From: an uncultured Flavobacteriales bacterium
GTDB taxonomy: Bacteria; Bacteroidota; Bacteroidia; Flavobacteriales_F; PHOS-HE28
Reading direction: 5' to 3'
Length of the DNA stretch: 44,832 nucleotides
Assembly (NCBI GenBank): GCA_937873385.1
Contig: CALMYC010000130.1
Span: forward strand, 1 to 44,832
Shown: positions 17,865 to 27,136 of the stretch, one piece after another
How positions within the stretch are numbered: position 1 is the first letter of the stretch
Layout of the letters: each line of letters opens with the position of its first letter
The notes under the pieces: model-generated
The model's input: only the letters and a program-made list of their open reading frames with translations
Told to the model about the DNA's origin: nothing
The model's database searches: none
Program-made: the position numbers and the translations under genes

Positions 17865-18887
17865 GTGCTTAAGGTGGCGTGCATGTCCATGGTCTTTCCA
17901 GGCCTCACAGCGTGCCAGAAAGAGGCAGCCACCTTACCCATTGGCAGTGGTGCCGCGCCCCTGGACGTGACCCCTCAGGTGAAAACCTTTGTGGAACACG
18001 CCACACACCGCAATCCGCAACGCGATGGAGCCACGATGACCTCGGACAGTGCAATTTGGTATTTGGAGGCAGGCATCAATTACACTGCGGCCCACATCTG
18101 GCATGAATACAGCACCTTGGCGGTTGATACTTTACTGCTTCCCCTTGACCTCCGTTCCGGAAGCATATCCGAGGGCTCCGTGTTTGACGCATTCGCCCAA
18201 CTTGGGCAAGCCGTGGCACCTCTGACCACAACGGGCCAAACGCTCCTGTTCGTGGATGTAGTGGGAACATCCGATGTAATCAGTTCCGGAAACCCCGTGG
18301 TGATCTGCCAACTCGGGGTCGGGAATGAGCGGGCCTACAACAATCCTCCGAACACCAGCTACCCGTCAGGCTATTCCTGTTCATGGGACAATTCGCAACA
18401 ACCTTCCATGCCGTGCAACCAGATCAGCGCCGACGTGGTGATCCAGGACCGGATCAACTATGCCAACATGCTACCCTATATACCGGGGCAGTATGCGTAC
18501 AGTGTGGAGACATGGAGTGTTTCCCATATCCCCACTAGCATTTCCTCCAAGAATTTCTTCTGGAAAGACTCCTTCATCGCCAGCAGCACACCGAACAACA
18601 ACGGTGTGCATGAAACGCTTTTCTTCTCGGCCAAAATGACCAGTCCTTCCACATACGCTTGCCTGAACAACACGGAAATGGCCTATTGGACGGGCAATGC
18701 GACCACCAACGGCACTTGGCGTGGGATTACCAAGATCCGACAAGGGTATTGCCCAAGTAAGATATTCTTTAACTGCACGTTGAACGGTGCCGTATTGCCA
18801 TCACCACATGACCCCACGGTGAACTATGGAATGCATGCCTCGCAAATGCAGTTTGGTCTCCTCGCGGGCGGGCAAGGTCCACAATGA
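17865..18887 (+). CDS. predicted lipoprotein of unknown function
   Basis: 340 aa from a GTG at 17865. The first 17 residues contain a hydrophobic stretch ending in a lipobox, GLTAC, so a lipid-anchored surface or periplasmic protein is likely. I recognise no family. The body contains several Cys residues, an aromatic-rich region near NYTAAHIWHEY and a C-terminal segment with YGMHASQMQFGLL. The start is uncertain: the 7-bp repeat just upstream places the better-looking ATG (17819) out of frame by one copy. Its last bases overlap the next gene as ATGA, so the two are probably co-expressed. It lies about 150 bases after the PPTase; a link to the natural-product cluster is not supported by sequence. 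Confidence 0.7.
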   Translation: MLKVACMSMVFPGLTACQKEAATLPIGSGAAPLDVTPQVKTFVEHATHRNPQRDGATMTSDSAIWYLEAGINYTAAHIWHEYSTLAVDTLLLPLDLRSGSISEGSVFDAFAQLGQAVAPLTTTGQTLLFVDVVGTSDVISSGNPVVICQLGVGNERAYNNPPNTSYPSGYSCSWDNSQQPSMPCNQISADVVIQDRINYANMLPYIPGQYAYSVETWSVSHIPTSISSKNFFWKDSFIASSTPNNNGVHETLFFSAKMTSPSTYACLNNTEMAYWTGNATTNGTWRGITKIRQGYCPSKIFFNCTLNGAVLPSPHDPTVNYGMHASQMQFGLLAGGQGPQ

Positions 18888-20401
18888 GCAAACTACATTT
18901 CACTGCGCTGCTTGGGTTACTCTTCACCATCCGGGCGCAGGGCCAATTGGCTTGGGAATTGACCATCAATCCTGCCGGGCAATACGGCAGCGCAACCACG
19001 GCCCAGTATACTGCTGCGGAAGGGAGGTTGTTTATTACAATTGGGGAATTTGGGCAACCGTTCGTACCCGCTCGACTCTGCGAGGTTTCAAGTGATGGGT
19101 CAGTCATTGCCTCCCATTCCCTATCATTCCCCGGTCGAGTGTGCAATGGGGTGCAACTTCTCGGTGAAAACCAGTTCGGTGATCTACTTGCCTTTTCTCC
19201 TGGATACATCCAAGACCCCGGCGATGGTGATTCTGTGCGCATGGTCTATTGGCGCTTCGGCACCGATCTGGAACAATTGGATGCGAAATTGATCGGCAAG
19301 CCCGGCAAGGACATAAGCTTCAACACGGGTTTCATTGGCCCCGATAGCACCATTCGGGTGGTGTACACCATTGATGATTGGGCGGGCAACCTGCATCAAT
19401 TGGAGGCGCTGAAGCTCAATTTGAACGGCGATTCGATCAGTGGAAGGCAACTGTACAATGGCATGAGCCAAGGAGCGGTCACCTCCTTGGCCATGCATCC
19501 GGATGGACTAATGGCCATGGGTTCTTCCTACGCGGACTGGGGTTATACGCCTACCTCGGGCGGAAACTTGACCTATCTGGAAGAAAACTTCAACATTGAC
19601 AGCACCTACTTTTTCGAACCGGTTGATGAGAATAATCCCTCCCCTCTGTTCGATGCGCCGATGCACCCGATCCAAGTGCTTCCCCTGCAGAGCGGAAACT
19701 TGCTGATCTCCGGCCAATTTTGGCGCGATTTCGGCACGAACCATCCCGCCGTCATCCAACATACGGATGCGCAAGCCCATGTGATCAACCAATACGTGAA
19801 TGACAGCCCATGGGAAGAAGACATTCCCGCAGTGATCAAGGCAATGGACGCTGCGGCTGATGGGACCCTGTTCTTCGCCCAGATGAACCACTGGAATGGG
19901 AATGCCTACATATACAGTCCATTCCCTTCCCAAGTAGAGGTCACACATTTGGACACCTCGTTGAACGTTCTCGGACGCTATGTTTTTGATGGGTTTGTGG
20001 ACAGCGTTTCATACGTTCCATTTTACGTGCTTTCCACACCGGACGGAGGGGTGCTGGTCATGGGGATGAAGCGGGAACTTTCCATTCCAAACGCACCTGC
20101 GAAAGCCTGGATCGCCAAGCTTGGGCCGGAGAGTTTCACTGCGGTACGGGAGGAAGCTTCCTTGGTGCTGAACCTCTTCCCCAATCCCGGAACGGACGGG
20201 TTCAACTTGAATTTGAAGCATCGCGTGGAGCAGGCGCGCATTCAATTGCATGACATGCAAGGAAGGCTGGTACTGGACCGCCCCGTGAACGGGATTAACA
20301 TCCACGTATCCATCCCGGACCTAAGGCCAGGTTTGTACGCTGTTTCACTCCGGGCTTGCAACGGACCGATCCTTCAAAGCCTGCGCTGGGTTAAGGAGTG
20401 A
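18884..20401 (+). CDS. secreted protein with T9SS C-terminal sorting domain
   Basis: 505 aa. A signal peptide of about 20 residues (MSKLHFTALLGLLFTIRAQG) is followed by a long beta-rich region that reads like a propeller (repeated MAMGSSYA, LPLQSGNLLISGQF, VLSTPDGGVLVMG phrases). The last 80 residues are a type A sorting domain: LNLFPNPGTDGF, then LHDMQGRLVLDRPV and LRPGLYAVSL. Known T9SS cargo carries this tail, so export to the cell surface or medium is expected. The function of the body is unknown. The start codon overlaps the stop of the preceding lipoprotein gene (ATGA), suggesting translational coupling and perhaps a shared surface role. Confidence 0.85.
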   Translation: MSKLHFTALLGLLFTIRAQGQLAWELTINPAGQYGSATTAQYTAAEGRLFITIGEFGQPFVPARLCEVSSDGSVIASHSLSFPGRVCNGVQLLGENQFGDLLAFSPGYIQDPGDGDSVRMVYWRFGTDLEQLDAKLIGKPGKDISFNTGFIGPDSTIRVVYTIDDWAGNLHQLEALKLNLNGDSISGRQLYNGMSQGAVTSLAMHPDGLMAMGSSYADWGYTPTSGGNLTYLEENFNIDSTYFFEPVDENNPSPLFDAPMHPIQVLPLQSGNLLISGQFWRDFGTNHPAVIQHTDAQAHVINQYVNDSPWEEDIPAVIKAMDAAADGTLFFAQMNHWNGNAYIYSPFPSQVEVTHLDTSLNVLGRYVFDGFVDSVSYVPFYVLSTPDGGVLVMGMKRELSIPNAPAKAWIAKLGPESFTAVREEASLVLNLFPNPGTDGFNLNLKHRVEQARIQLHDMQGRLVLDRPVNGINIHVSIPDLRPGLYAVSLRACNGPILQSLRWVKE

Positions 20402-20419
20402 GCAGAACTTCACCACCGC

Positions 20420-21895
20420 TCACTCCTCCCCCTCCCCGAAGAAGCGGGGGTGGAAATTCAGCAGGTAGAGCTTTGTGCTTGCCCGCGTTACCGCCGTGTA
20501 CAGCCACCTTACATATTCACGGTCGATCATTTCCTCCGTTACGTAGCCTTGGTCCACAAAGACGCTTTTCCATTGACCGCCCTGGGCTTTGTGGCAGGTG
20601 ACGGCATAGGCATACTTCACTTGCAGCGCGTTCACATAGGGATCCTTTCGGAACAATTGGAAACGTTCGCCCCTGGTACGCGCCACGATGTTCGCCAGTA
20701 CATCCTGCGACAGCTGCCGCATGCGCACGCCCGGCAACGCAGGACCTTCACTGGCCAGCACGTCCAGGATCACCTTCACCTCCAGTTCGCGGTCCTCGCG
20801 CCCGTCCCACCAACCGATGGTGAGGTCCGCGAAACGCAGGCCATATTTTTCCTCCGTGCGGTGTACGCGCTGAACGGTGACCTGCTCACCATTGGCGATC
20901 AGGCCGAATGAACCCGGGCCGGAACCCTGTTCCTGCGCAGCCCAGAAGTAGTTGTTCTTCACCACCATCAGGCGGTCGTTGGCTTCCAGTTCCTCCTCGA
21001 AGCCATGGATGCGCGCGCGCACTTGCTGGCTGTACTGGTAGGCGCGCTTGTTGCTGCGGCAGATCAGGCACACCTCCTCGTCGCCATGCTTCGCGTAGGC
21101 TTCCTCCAGCGCATCCTGGAGATCGAAGCCCTGCACACGAACCACGTCGCCGTAGCCGGTGATGAACTGCGGAATGACCTTTTCCTCCGTCGCGCCGGAC
21201 GCTTCCCCCGCTTCCTGATGCACCGGTCCCGGCATTGAAGCCAGCGTTCCCCGCAGCGCGGTGGCGTTCTCCAGGATCCCGGAGGCCTCTGCTTGGCGCA
21301 CCACGTCGGTGAGCTCGATGCTGCCCGCCAAAAGGCCTTGCGTGGCCAGGTCCTTCACATCCAATGCCGGACTGTGGTCGCTGCCCACGGGAGGCAGCTG
21401 CGCGGGATCGCCGATGAGCAGCAGCTTGTTTCCCGCGGAAGAAAAAACGTATTGAAAGAGGTCGGCCAACAGGTCCCGATCAAAAGCCCCACCGCCACCC
21501 TTGCCGATCATACTGGCCTCGTCCACCACGAACAAGGCGTGCCGCTCCTTGTTGGGCGCCAATGACATGCCTTCGTAGCCGCCGTCCACATCGTTGCCGG
21601 TGCGGTAGATCCGGCGGTGGATGGTGCTCGCGGACGCACCCGCATACGCGCTGAGCACCTTGGCCGCGCGCCCGGTGGGAGCGAGCAGCACCACGGGCTG
21701 GCGCGCCTCGGCAAGCACCTTCACCAGAGCCCCCACCAAGGTGGTCTTGCCCGTTCCGGCGTAGCCCTTCAGCACCAAGGTGGCGCGGTCCTTTTCCGTG
21801 GCCAGCAAACGAGTCAATGCATCGATCGCCTTGCGCTGGCCGTCCGTGGGGGCATGCACCAGGTGGTGGAGCAGGAGGTCCGTGAACGCAGGCAT
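20420..21895 (-). CDS. RecD-like ATP-dependent DNA helicase
   Basis: 491 aa from the ATG at 21895. The frame extends 16 codons further to 21943, but those residues look non-conserved and a promoter-like box sits between the two starts. Superfamily 1 motifs in order: Walker A GYAGTGKTT (Lys50), FVVDEASMI, GDPAQLPPVG, and late motifs VTCHKAQGGQWKSVFVD and YTAVTRA. This fits the AAA_30/UvrD_C_2 group of RecD/Dda-like helicases; it is shorter than RecD2 and there are no RecB or RecC partners here, so a stand-alone helicase is likely. It is transcribed toward the T9SS cargo gene (18 bases apart) and diverges from the DUF3822 gene. Confidence 0.88.
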   Translation of the reverse strand: MPAFTDLLLHHLVHAPTDGQRKAIDALTRLLATEKDRATLVLKGYAGTGKTTLVGALVKVLAEARQPVVLLAPTGRAAKVLSAYAGASASTIHRRIYRTGNDVDGGYEGMSLAPNKERHALFVVDEASMIGKGGGGAFDRDLLADLFQYVFSSAGNKLLLIGDPAQLPPVGSDHSPALDVKDLATQGLLAGSIELTDVVRQAEASGILENATALRGTLASMPGPVHQEAGEASGATEEKVIPQFITGYGDVVRVQGFDLQDALEEAYAKHGDEEVCLICRSNKRAYQYSQQVRARIHGFEEELEANDRLMVVKNNYFWAAQEQGSGPGSFGLIANGEQVTVQRVHRTEEKYGLRFADLTIGWWDGREDRELEVKVILDVLASEGPALPGVRMRQLSQDVLANIVARTRGERFQLFRKDPYVNALQVKYAYAVTCHKAQGGQWKSVFVDQGYVTEEMIDREYVRWLYTAVTRASTKLYLLNFHPRFFGEGEE

Positions 21896-21899
21896 GCCA

Positions 21900-21907
21900 C
21901 AAAGGTG
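21900..21907 (-). promoter_or_regulatory. -7-like box for the helicase gene
   Basis: On the minus strand CACCTTTG matches TAnnTTTG at seven of eight positions. It ends four bases before the ATG at 21895, so the transcript would be leaderless or nearly so. Confidence 0.4.
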
Positions 21908-21954
21908 GCAAGGCGGATCCACCCGCACGCCTGCCGTTGCCACTTGGAATTTAG

Positions 21955-21962
21955 TTCCTTTG
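21955..21962 (+). promoter_or_regulatory. -7-like box for DUF3822-rsmD-coaD
   Basis: TTCCTTTG matches TAnnTTTG at seven of eight positions, with a TTG at 21937-21939 as a possible but close -33 element. It lies 33 bases before the ATG at 21996. Confidence 0.35.
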
Positions 21963-21995
21963 CCACCGCACGCCCGTCAAGGCCCCCGTGCACTG

Positions 21996-22796
21996 ATGAG
22001 CATGGAAACCCTCCGACCCGAATACGACCCGGTGCGCGACCACGCATGGCATCTGAGCTGCTGGCTTGCGCCGGGGTTGCAAGCCTGGTGCGTCCAGGAG
22101 CGCTCAACCGGGAAACTGATGGCCTTGGCCAGCGGTGCGGGTGAGGAACTTCCGTCGCCCGGCAAGTTGCCCGAACGGCCCGCCAGTGTTTCCTTCACGG
22201 CGATGCCGGAAGTGGGCACGCTGGTCCCGGAAAGTGCACTGGTGCCGGGTTCCGAGTTGCGCCACTTGAAGCTGGTGCATGGCACCGTGCCCTCGGGCTT
22301 GCTGCGCGACGAGCCCATCGGCATGATCGGAGCCCGGTGCATCTACCTGCACGACGAGGCCGCCGAGCACAAGCTCCTGCAACGCTTCCCCCATGCGCGG
22401 CCGCTACCCTTGCAGGGCACATTGGTGGCCCACGCACTGGCCCATGCGTCCACCGGCGCGGCAGCCGTGCTGCACCGCTCATCCACCCGTTTGGACCTGG
22501 CCATCGCAGACCGCGGGAAACTGCTGCTGAGCAACACCTTCCACGCCACCGTGGCGGAAGATGTGCTCTACTACACGCTCTTCTGCCTGGAACAGTGCGG
22601 ACTGACAACGGACAAGACCGAGGTGCGCGTCGGGGGAACGCACCTCAACGCCAATGAAGAGCACTTGCTGTCCCTTTATTTCGCGAAGGGCCCCGTGCCC
22701 ACCACCGCCCCGGGCAGTGCGGCATTGGCCGGGATGGACTTGGCGAATGCGCACCACTGGACCGGCTTGATCGAACAATTCACATGCGCATCGTAG
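21996..22796 (+). CDS. DUF3822 family protein
   Basis: 266 aa from the ATG at 21996 (a second ATG at 22002). The sequence fits the DUF3822 family of Bacteroidota, which is often found just before rsmD and coaD as here. An ASKHA/actin-like ATPase fold has been suspected for such proteins, but I see no decisive motif. Visible phrases are GTLVAHALAH, LDLAIADRGKLLLSNTF and a C-terminal VRVGGTHLNANEEHLLSLYF. Its last 13 bases overlap the rsmD start. The function is unknown; the tight coupling suggests a role connected to ribosome or CoA housekeeping, or none beyond co-expression. Confidence 0.8.
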   Translation: MSMETLRPEYDPVRDHAWHLSCWLAPGLQAWCVQERSTGKLMALASGAGEELPSPGKLPERPASVSFTAMPEVGTLVPESALVPGSELRHLKLVHGTVPSGLLRDEPIGMIGARCIYLHDEAAEHKLLQRFPHARPLPLQGTLVAHALAHASTGAAAVLHRSSTRLDLAIADRGKLLLSNTFHATVAEDVLYYTLFCLEQCGLTTDKTEVRVGGTHLNANEEHLLSLYFAKGPVPTTAPGSAALAGMDLANAHHWTGLIEQFTCAS

Positions 22797-23383
22797 GCGG
22801 CCGGCTGAAGGGCAGGCGCATTGAGCCGCCGAAGGGCATCACCGCCCGGCCAACCACTGACTTCACCAAGGAGGCGCTCTTCAACATCCTGCAACATTCC
22901 ATCCCACTGGAAGGCATCCGCGTGCTGGACCTCTTTGCCGGGGCCGGCGGCATTTCACTTGAATTCCTGAGCCGGGGCGCCGTGGAGGTGATCAGCGTGG
23001 AGCAGGACGCGGTGCTGCACGGCTTCCTCAGGCGCACCGCCACGGCACTGGGACTGGCCAACTGGCACTGCGTGAAAACCGACGTGTTCGCCTTTCTGCG
23101 CACCCAGCACGGCACCTTCGACGTGATCTTTGCCGACCCGCCGTTCGACTTGCCCGGCACCGCCGACCTTCCGGCCCTGGTGCGCGAGCGGAACCTGCTG
23201 GCGGAAGACGGCGTGCTGATCGTGGAACATCCACGCAACATCAACCTGGGGAATGATCCGTGGTTCAATTCTTGCCGGAAGTACAGCAACATCCATTTCA
23301 GCTTCCTTTCCCCTCCCACAAGAACTCCCGCGGGCCAACCCCGGACCGCGCATCAAGACACCGACGAAACGACAGAGCCATGA
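22784..23383 (+). CDS. rsmD: 16S rRNA (guanine(966)-N(2))-methyltransferase RsmD
   Basis: 199 aa. RsmD methylates G966 of 16S rRNA using S-adenosylmethionine. It opens MRIVGGRLKGR and has the family block RPTTDFTKEALFNIL, the SAM-binding VLDLFAGAGGISLEFLSRG and the catalytic FADPPFD (DPPF). Length is normal apart from a low-complexity tail of about 25 residues (PPTRTPAGQPRTAHQDTDET) beyond the usual end. It starts inside the DUF3822 gene and its stop overlaps coaD as ATGA, so the three are translationally coupled. Confidence 0.93.
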   Translation: MRIVGGRLKGRRIEPPKGITARPTTDFTKEALFNILQHSIPLEGIRVLDLFAGAGGISLEFLSRGAVEVISVEQDAVLHGFLRRTATALGLANWHCVKTDVFAFLRTQHGTFDVIFADPPFDLPGTADLPALVRERNLLAEDGVLIVEHPRNINLGNDPWFNSCRKYSNIHFSFLSPPTRTPAGQPRTAHQDTDETTEP

Positions 23384-23841
23384 GTGAGCGCATCGCCGTC
23401 TTCCCCGGATCGTTCGACCCCGTGACCGTGGGCCATGTAAGTATTGTGCTGCGCGCTCTGCCGCTTTTCGACCGGCTGGTCGTGGCCATTGGCGAAAACA
23501 GTACCAAGCGTTACATGTTCCCGCTGGAACAACGGCTTGCCTGGCTGAAAGCCACCTTCCGGGACCAGCCCCGCGTGGAGGCCATTTCATTCCATGGCCT
23601 CACGGCCGACCTGTGCGTGGACCTGGGTGCCAACTACATTGTACGCGGCCTGCGCAACAGCACTGACCACGGCAGCGAACGCAGCATTGCCCTGATGAAC
23701 CATGCCCTCCGCGGCGTGGAAACCATCTTCCTCCCTGCGCTGCCGGAACATGCCCACATCAGCAGCACCATCGTGCGTGAATTGATCGCCAATAAGGCCG
23801 ACGTATCCGCGTTCGTACCGAAAGCGGTTCGCCCTTCATGA
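23380..23841 (+). CDS. coaD: phosphopantetheine adenylyltransferase CoaD
   Basis: 153 aa, a typical length. CoaD adds AMP to 4'-phosphopantetheine in the penultimate step of CoA synthesis. The nucleotide-binding PGSFDPVTVGH (Thr16 and His19 of the TxGH motif) and the second signature ISSTIVRE are intact, and GLRNSTDHGSERSIALMN matches the substrate-binding region. Its CoA supplies the pantetheine arm that the PPTase at 16972 would transfer, but the genes are not in one operon. It overlaps rsmD upstream and the next gene downstream by ATGA. Confidence 0.95.
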   Translation: MSERIAVFPGSFDPVTVGHVSIVLRALPLFDRLVVAIGENSTKRYMFPLEQRLAWLKATFRDQPRVEAISFHGLTADLCVDLGANYIVRGLRNSTDHGSERSIALMNHALRGVETIFLPALPEHAHISSTIVRELIANKADVSAFVPKAVRPS

Positions 23842-25358
23842 GGTTTTACGCCTTCCCCGCAATCCTTGCCTGTTGTGCGATCCATGCAAGCGCGTCTACC
23901 GTGTCCATTGCGCTTGATGCTCCGGGATACCCGGGCAAAAACGTAGTGCTCTACCGCTATCTGGACCCCTTCACCCTGCGACTGGAACGCATCGCTGAAG
24001 GGCGCACGGACGCACTTGGCCACACCGTTATCTCCGCTGAAGTGGACGGCACCGTGCGCGCCCAACTGCGGATCAACGAGGTGGTGGCCGACCTGTACCT
24101 GCGCGCGGGCAGCTACCACGCTTCCCTACCGGCACCCGCAAAGGACGAGGTGCGCACGATCGGTGGAACCGCTAAAATTGACCTCCTTTTCAAGGACCTA
24201 CCGCCCTTGGACGTGAATGCCCTGATAAGCGACCTCAACGGACGCTTGGATGCGTTTTTGGCCCAAGACCTCGCCACTGACCAGCATGCCGGCATGAGCG
24301 CGGTGGGCAAGGTCCGCAACGGGAAGGAGGTCATCCGGCCCGACACCGCGAACCGTGGTCGGGGCCTGTTCCTTTCACCGCGCTGGGACGAGGCACGCGT
24401 GGACACCTTTGCGCGGAAACTGACCCGATTCTACGCGGGGGTTGACGACCCCTGGTTCCAAAGCAATTTGGAATACGGCTTGGCCGGGCTGCGTTTCGGC
24501 CCCCGCACGGATGACCGGAACCTGTTCAACAGGTACCTCAAGGACAAGCCCGTGCTGTATGACGTGCCCGAGTACACCCGCTTCTTTTCCAACTTCTTCG
24601 CAGATTACCTGCTCCGCTTCCCGTTCCGCACCAACACCGTGAAGTTTCAACAAGACATCAAACAGGCGAACATGGACAGCCTGAAATCCATGCTCTCCAA
24701 GCAGGATTTCCTCCACGATGACCGCCGTTGTGAACTGGTGCTGATCACAGGCCTTTACGCACAGCAGGCCAACAAGGAATTGGACCGCACGGGCATCCTT
24801 TCGATCCTTGGCCAGGTGAAGGAAAGGTCGGCATACCCAGAGCACCGGCAGATCGCGGCCAACATGCTGTGGGACTTGACGGCCATGGGCGCCGGCACCC
24901 CGTTGCCTGAGGTGGAGGTACTGGATTCCGCGGGTCACCGGTCCAGTTTGAACAATGCCCTCCAAGGGAGAAGCTGCATCCTGGTAACATCCATCGGCAA
25001 TCCGTACAGTGAACAGGAATTGGCCGCAGTGGAACAATTGCGGAAGGAGTATGGTGGACAAGTCCGATTCATATGCGTGGCGCTGGACCGGGAGCCGGGC
25101 GCACTGGCGGCATGGATGCGCGCAAACCCGAAGCGCAACTGGGCCTGGTACGTGCCCGCCGGGCAGCAACAATTCCTGGACGCACTGCGCATCCGCAATG
25201 CACCCGTGCTGTTCATGCTGGAAGGCCATGCGCTGGTGGCTTCCCCGGGCCCATTGCCCAGCCAAGGGCTCGCCGCCGTTCTGCACGGGCTGAAGGTGAA
25301 GGATGATGCGGAGCAACGGCTTAAGCCGGATGGCGGTACTCCGCCTCCCAGGCGTTGA
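23838..25358 (+). CDS. secreted thioredoxin-fold protein lacking CxxC
   Basis: 506 aa with a signal peptide (about 1-19, [20 protein letters not shown]). A beta-rich N-terminal region and a helical middle part resemble the larger TlpA/DUF4369-like proteins of Bacteroidota. The last 140 residues read as a thioredoxin fold: [18 protein letters not shown], then [39 protein letters not shown] and [14 protein letters not shown]. The position where the redox CxxC should be reads GNPYSEQE, without cysteines, so a redox role is unlikely and a binding or structural role more plausible (inference). It overlaps coaD by ATGA and overlaps the NUDIX gene tail to tail by 38 bases. Confidence 0.75.
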   Translation: MRFYAFPAILACCAIHASASTVSIALDAPGYPGKNVVLYRYLDPFTLRLERIAEGRTDALGHTVISAEVDGTVRAQLRINEVVADLYLRAGSYHASLPAPAKDEVRTIGGTAKIDLLFKDLPPLDVNALISDLNGRLDAFLAQDLATDQHAGMSAVGKVRNGKEVIRPDTANRGRGLFLSPRWDEARVDTFARKLTRFYAGVDDPWFQSNLEYGLAGLRFGPRTDDRNLFNRYLKDKPVLYDVPEYTRFFSNFFADYLLRFPFRTNTVKFQQDIKQANMDSLKSMLSKQDFLHDDRRCELVLITGLYAQQANKELDRTGILSILGQVKERSAYPEHRQIAANMLWDLTAMGAGTPLPEVEVLDSAGHRSSLNNALQGRSCILVTSIGNPYSEQELAAVEQLRKEYGGQVRFICVALDREPGALAAWMRANPKRNWAWYVPAGQQQFLDALRIRNAPVLFMLEGHALVASPGPLPSQGLAAVLHGLKVKDDAEQRLKPDGGTPPPRR

Positions 25359-25956
25359 GCACCACCTGTACGGAGGCATAGGTGTCCCTGCGCATTTCAG
25401 CACGCCCTGCGTCGTCCATCCATCGCACCGCATCGATGTCCTCCTCGGTTTGGGCCTGGAGCGTCTCCGAAGCATCGCCTTCCATCAGGAACCAATGCGT
25501 GCATTTCAACTGCGGACCATTGCGCACATAGGTGTGCCATGTTTCCACCAAGGGCTTGACCAGCTTCAACCGCTGCAACCCGCACTCCTCGCGCACCTCG
25601 CGCAGCGCGGCCGCCCCGATCGCCTCACCGGGCTCCACCTTGCCTTTGGGCAAGTCCCAGCAACCCAGGCGATGAATGGCAAGCAAGCGGCCATCGGCAT
25701 CGGTAACGGCGCCACCAGCGGCATGCACCAACCGGTACCCGCGCTTGAACCACTCCCAGACCTCTTCCGTGTCCCTGCCGAACGCATACGCGCCCTTCAA
25801 GTCCGTCTGCTGGAGCAAGGTGGCCACCAAGCGCTCCACATCATCAACATTTTCCACCCGGAAGGCCAGCCACTTGTGCGGCATGGCACTCATTTTCGGC
25901 GGTTCACCGACGATCAACCGCTTTCCGTCGATGTGGACTTCATACTTTCGCGCCAT
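25321..25956 (-). CDS. NUDIX hydrolase
   Basis: 211 aa from the ATG at 25956. The frame is open 29 codons further but those residues are antisense to pyrE, and [14 protein letters not shown] looks like the natural start. The Nudix box is complete (GKVEPGE then [11 protein letters not shown], fitting GX5EX7REUXEEXGU), so it should cleave a nucleoside-diphosphate-linked compound; the substrate is unknown. An N-terminal segment of about 60 residues precedes the Nudix fold. Its start codon overlaps that of pyrE on the other strand, and its last 38 bases overlap the preceding plus-strand gene. Confidence 0.88.
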   Translation of the reverse strand: MARKYEVHIDGKRLIVGEPPKMSAMPHKWLAFRVENVDDVERLVATLLQQTDLKGAYAFGRDTEEVWEWFKRGYRLVHAAGGAVTDADGRLLAIHRLGCWDLPKGKVEPGEAIGAAALREVREECGLQRLKLVKPLVETWHTYVRNGPQLKCTHWFLMEGDASETLQAQTEEDIDAVRWMDDAGRAEMRRDTYASVQVVLNAWEAEYRHPA

Positions 25957-26644
25957 GGATGCCCGTCTTGATCCGGCGCTGAAGATCGCTGAATTTCTGT
26001 TGAAGATCAAGGCCGTGCGGCTTGACGCCAAAAAACCGTTCACCTGGGCCAGCGGATGGAAGAGCCCGATCTATTGCGACAACCGCCGCTCCCTGAGCCA
26101 TCCGGTGATGCGCACTTACATCCGCCAACAGTTCGTGGAGGCCATCAACCGTGAGTTCGGCAAACCCGACATGATCGCGGGCGTGGCCACCGGGGGCATT
26201 GCGCACGGCGTGCTGGTGGCGCAGGAAATGGGTTTGCCTTTCATCTATGTGCGCAGCGCCGCCAAGGAGCACGGCATGAAGAACATGGTGGAGGGCGACC
26301 TGACCCAAGGGCGGAACGTGGTGGTGGTGGAAGACCTGGTGAGCACCGGGAAAAGCAGCCTGAGCGCAGTGGCATCGCTGCGGGATGCAGGTTGCGAGGT
26401 AAAAGGCATGGTGAGCATTTTCACCTACCGGCTGAAAGTGGCGTCGGAAGCCTTCGCGAACGCCAAGGTTCGGCTGCACGCGCTCACGGACTACAACATT
26501 CTGCTGGAACAGGCCATAGTGGACAAGTACATCACCGAAAAGGACCTGGCATCACTGCGCCGATGGCGGGAGGACCCCGCCAACTGGCCGGAGATCGCCG
26601 CCACCAAACCAGCCGGCGCCGTTCCCGAAAAACCGGCCAAGTGA
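25955..26644 (+). CDS. pyrE: orotate phosphoribosyltransferase PyrE
   Basis: 229 aa. PyrE joins orotate to PRPP to give OMP in pyrimidine synthesis. The start [21 protein letters not shown] is followed by the family segment [16 protein letters not shown], and the PRPP-binding loop [14 protein letters not shown] is intact; [16 protein letters not shown] is also typical. About 15 residues beyond the usual end are Pro/Ala/Lys-rich. The SRPBCC gene starts two bases after its stop, probably in one transcript. Confidence 0.93.
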   Translation: MDARLDPALKIAEFLLKIKAVRLDAKKPFTWASGWKSPIYCDNRRSLSHPVMRTYIRQQFVEAINREFGKPDMIAGVATGGIAHGVLVAQEMGLPFIYVRSAAKEHGMKNMVEGDLTQGRNVVVVEDLVSTGKSSLSAVASLRDAGCEVKGMVSIFTYRLKVASEAFANAKVRLHALTDYNILLEQAIVDKYITEKDLASLRRWREDPANWPEIAATKPAGAVPEKPAK

Positions 26645-26646
26645 CC

Positions 26647-27048
26647 ATGACCAGGATCGAAAGCAAGCACGTAAGCATCGCCCGGCCCGCCAGTGCGCTG
26701 TACGACTTTCTCCAGGACATGAACAACTTCAAGCCATTGCTGCCCCAGGACCGCATCAGTGATTGGGCCTGCGATGGGAATTCCTGCTCGTTCATGGTGC
26801 AAGGTGCTGCCACCATCGGGCTGGCCTTGGACGGGGGCACGCCGAATTCCCTGGTGAAAATGAAGAGCACCGACCGCGCCCCCTTCCCCTTCACACTCGA
26901 CGTGCACTTGAGGGAGGAGGACGGCGCCACGCAAGCCTTTCAGGTATTCCAGGCAGAGCTGAACCCCATCATCAAAATGATGGTGGAGAAACCGCTGAAG
27001 AACTTGTTCGACCACATCGCGGACAAGATGGTGGCGCTGCACGGCTGA
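26647..27048 (+). CDS. SRPBCC/START-fold protein
   Basis: 133 aa. It begins MTRIESKHVSIARPASALYDFLQDMNNF, the usual opening of SRPBCC (polyketide-cyclase/START-like) domains, and ends in the long helix ELNPIIKMMVEKPLKNLFDHIADKM that closes the ligand pocket. These proteins bind small hydrophobic ligands; the ligand is unknown here. It lies two bases after pyrE, a placement common in Bacteroidota. The ABC exporter begins 88 bases later with its own promoter-like box. Confidence 0.8.
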   Translation: MTRIESKHVSIARPASALYDFLQDMNNFKPLLPQDRISDWACDGNSCSFMVQGAATIGLALDGGTPNSLVKMKSTDRAPFPFTLDVHLREEDGATQAFQVFQAELNPIIKMMVEKPLKNLFDHIADKMVALHG

Positions 27049-27123
27049 TCCACCCGTGGAGGCGAAATGCCAAAACGATCAACAACACGGATGCGCCAGG
27101 CGGGATCAGGGCGAAATTGGCGT

Positions 27124-27131
27124 CACATTTG
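27124..27131 (+). promoter_or_regulatory. -7-like box for the ABC exporter gene
   Basis: CACATTTG matches TAnnTTTG at seven of eight positions and ends five bases before the ATG at 27137. This also favours that ATG over the in-frame codons upstream. Confidence 0.4.
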
Positions 27132-27136
27132 AACGC

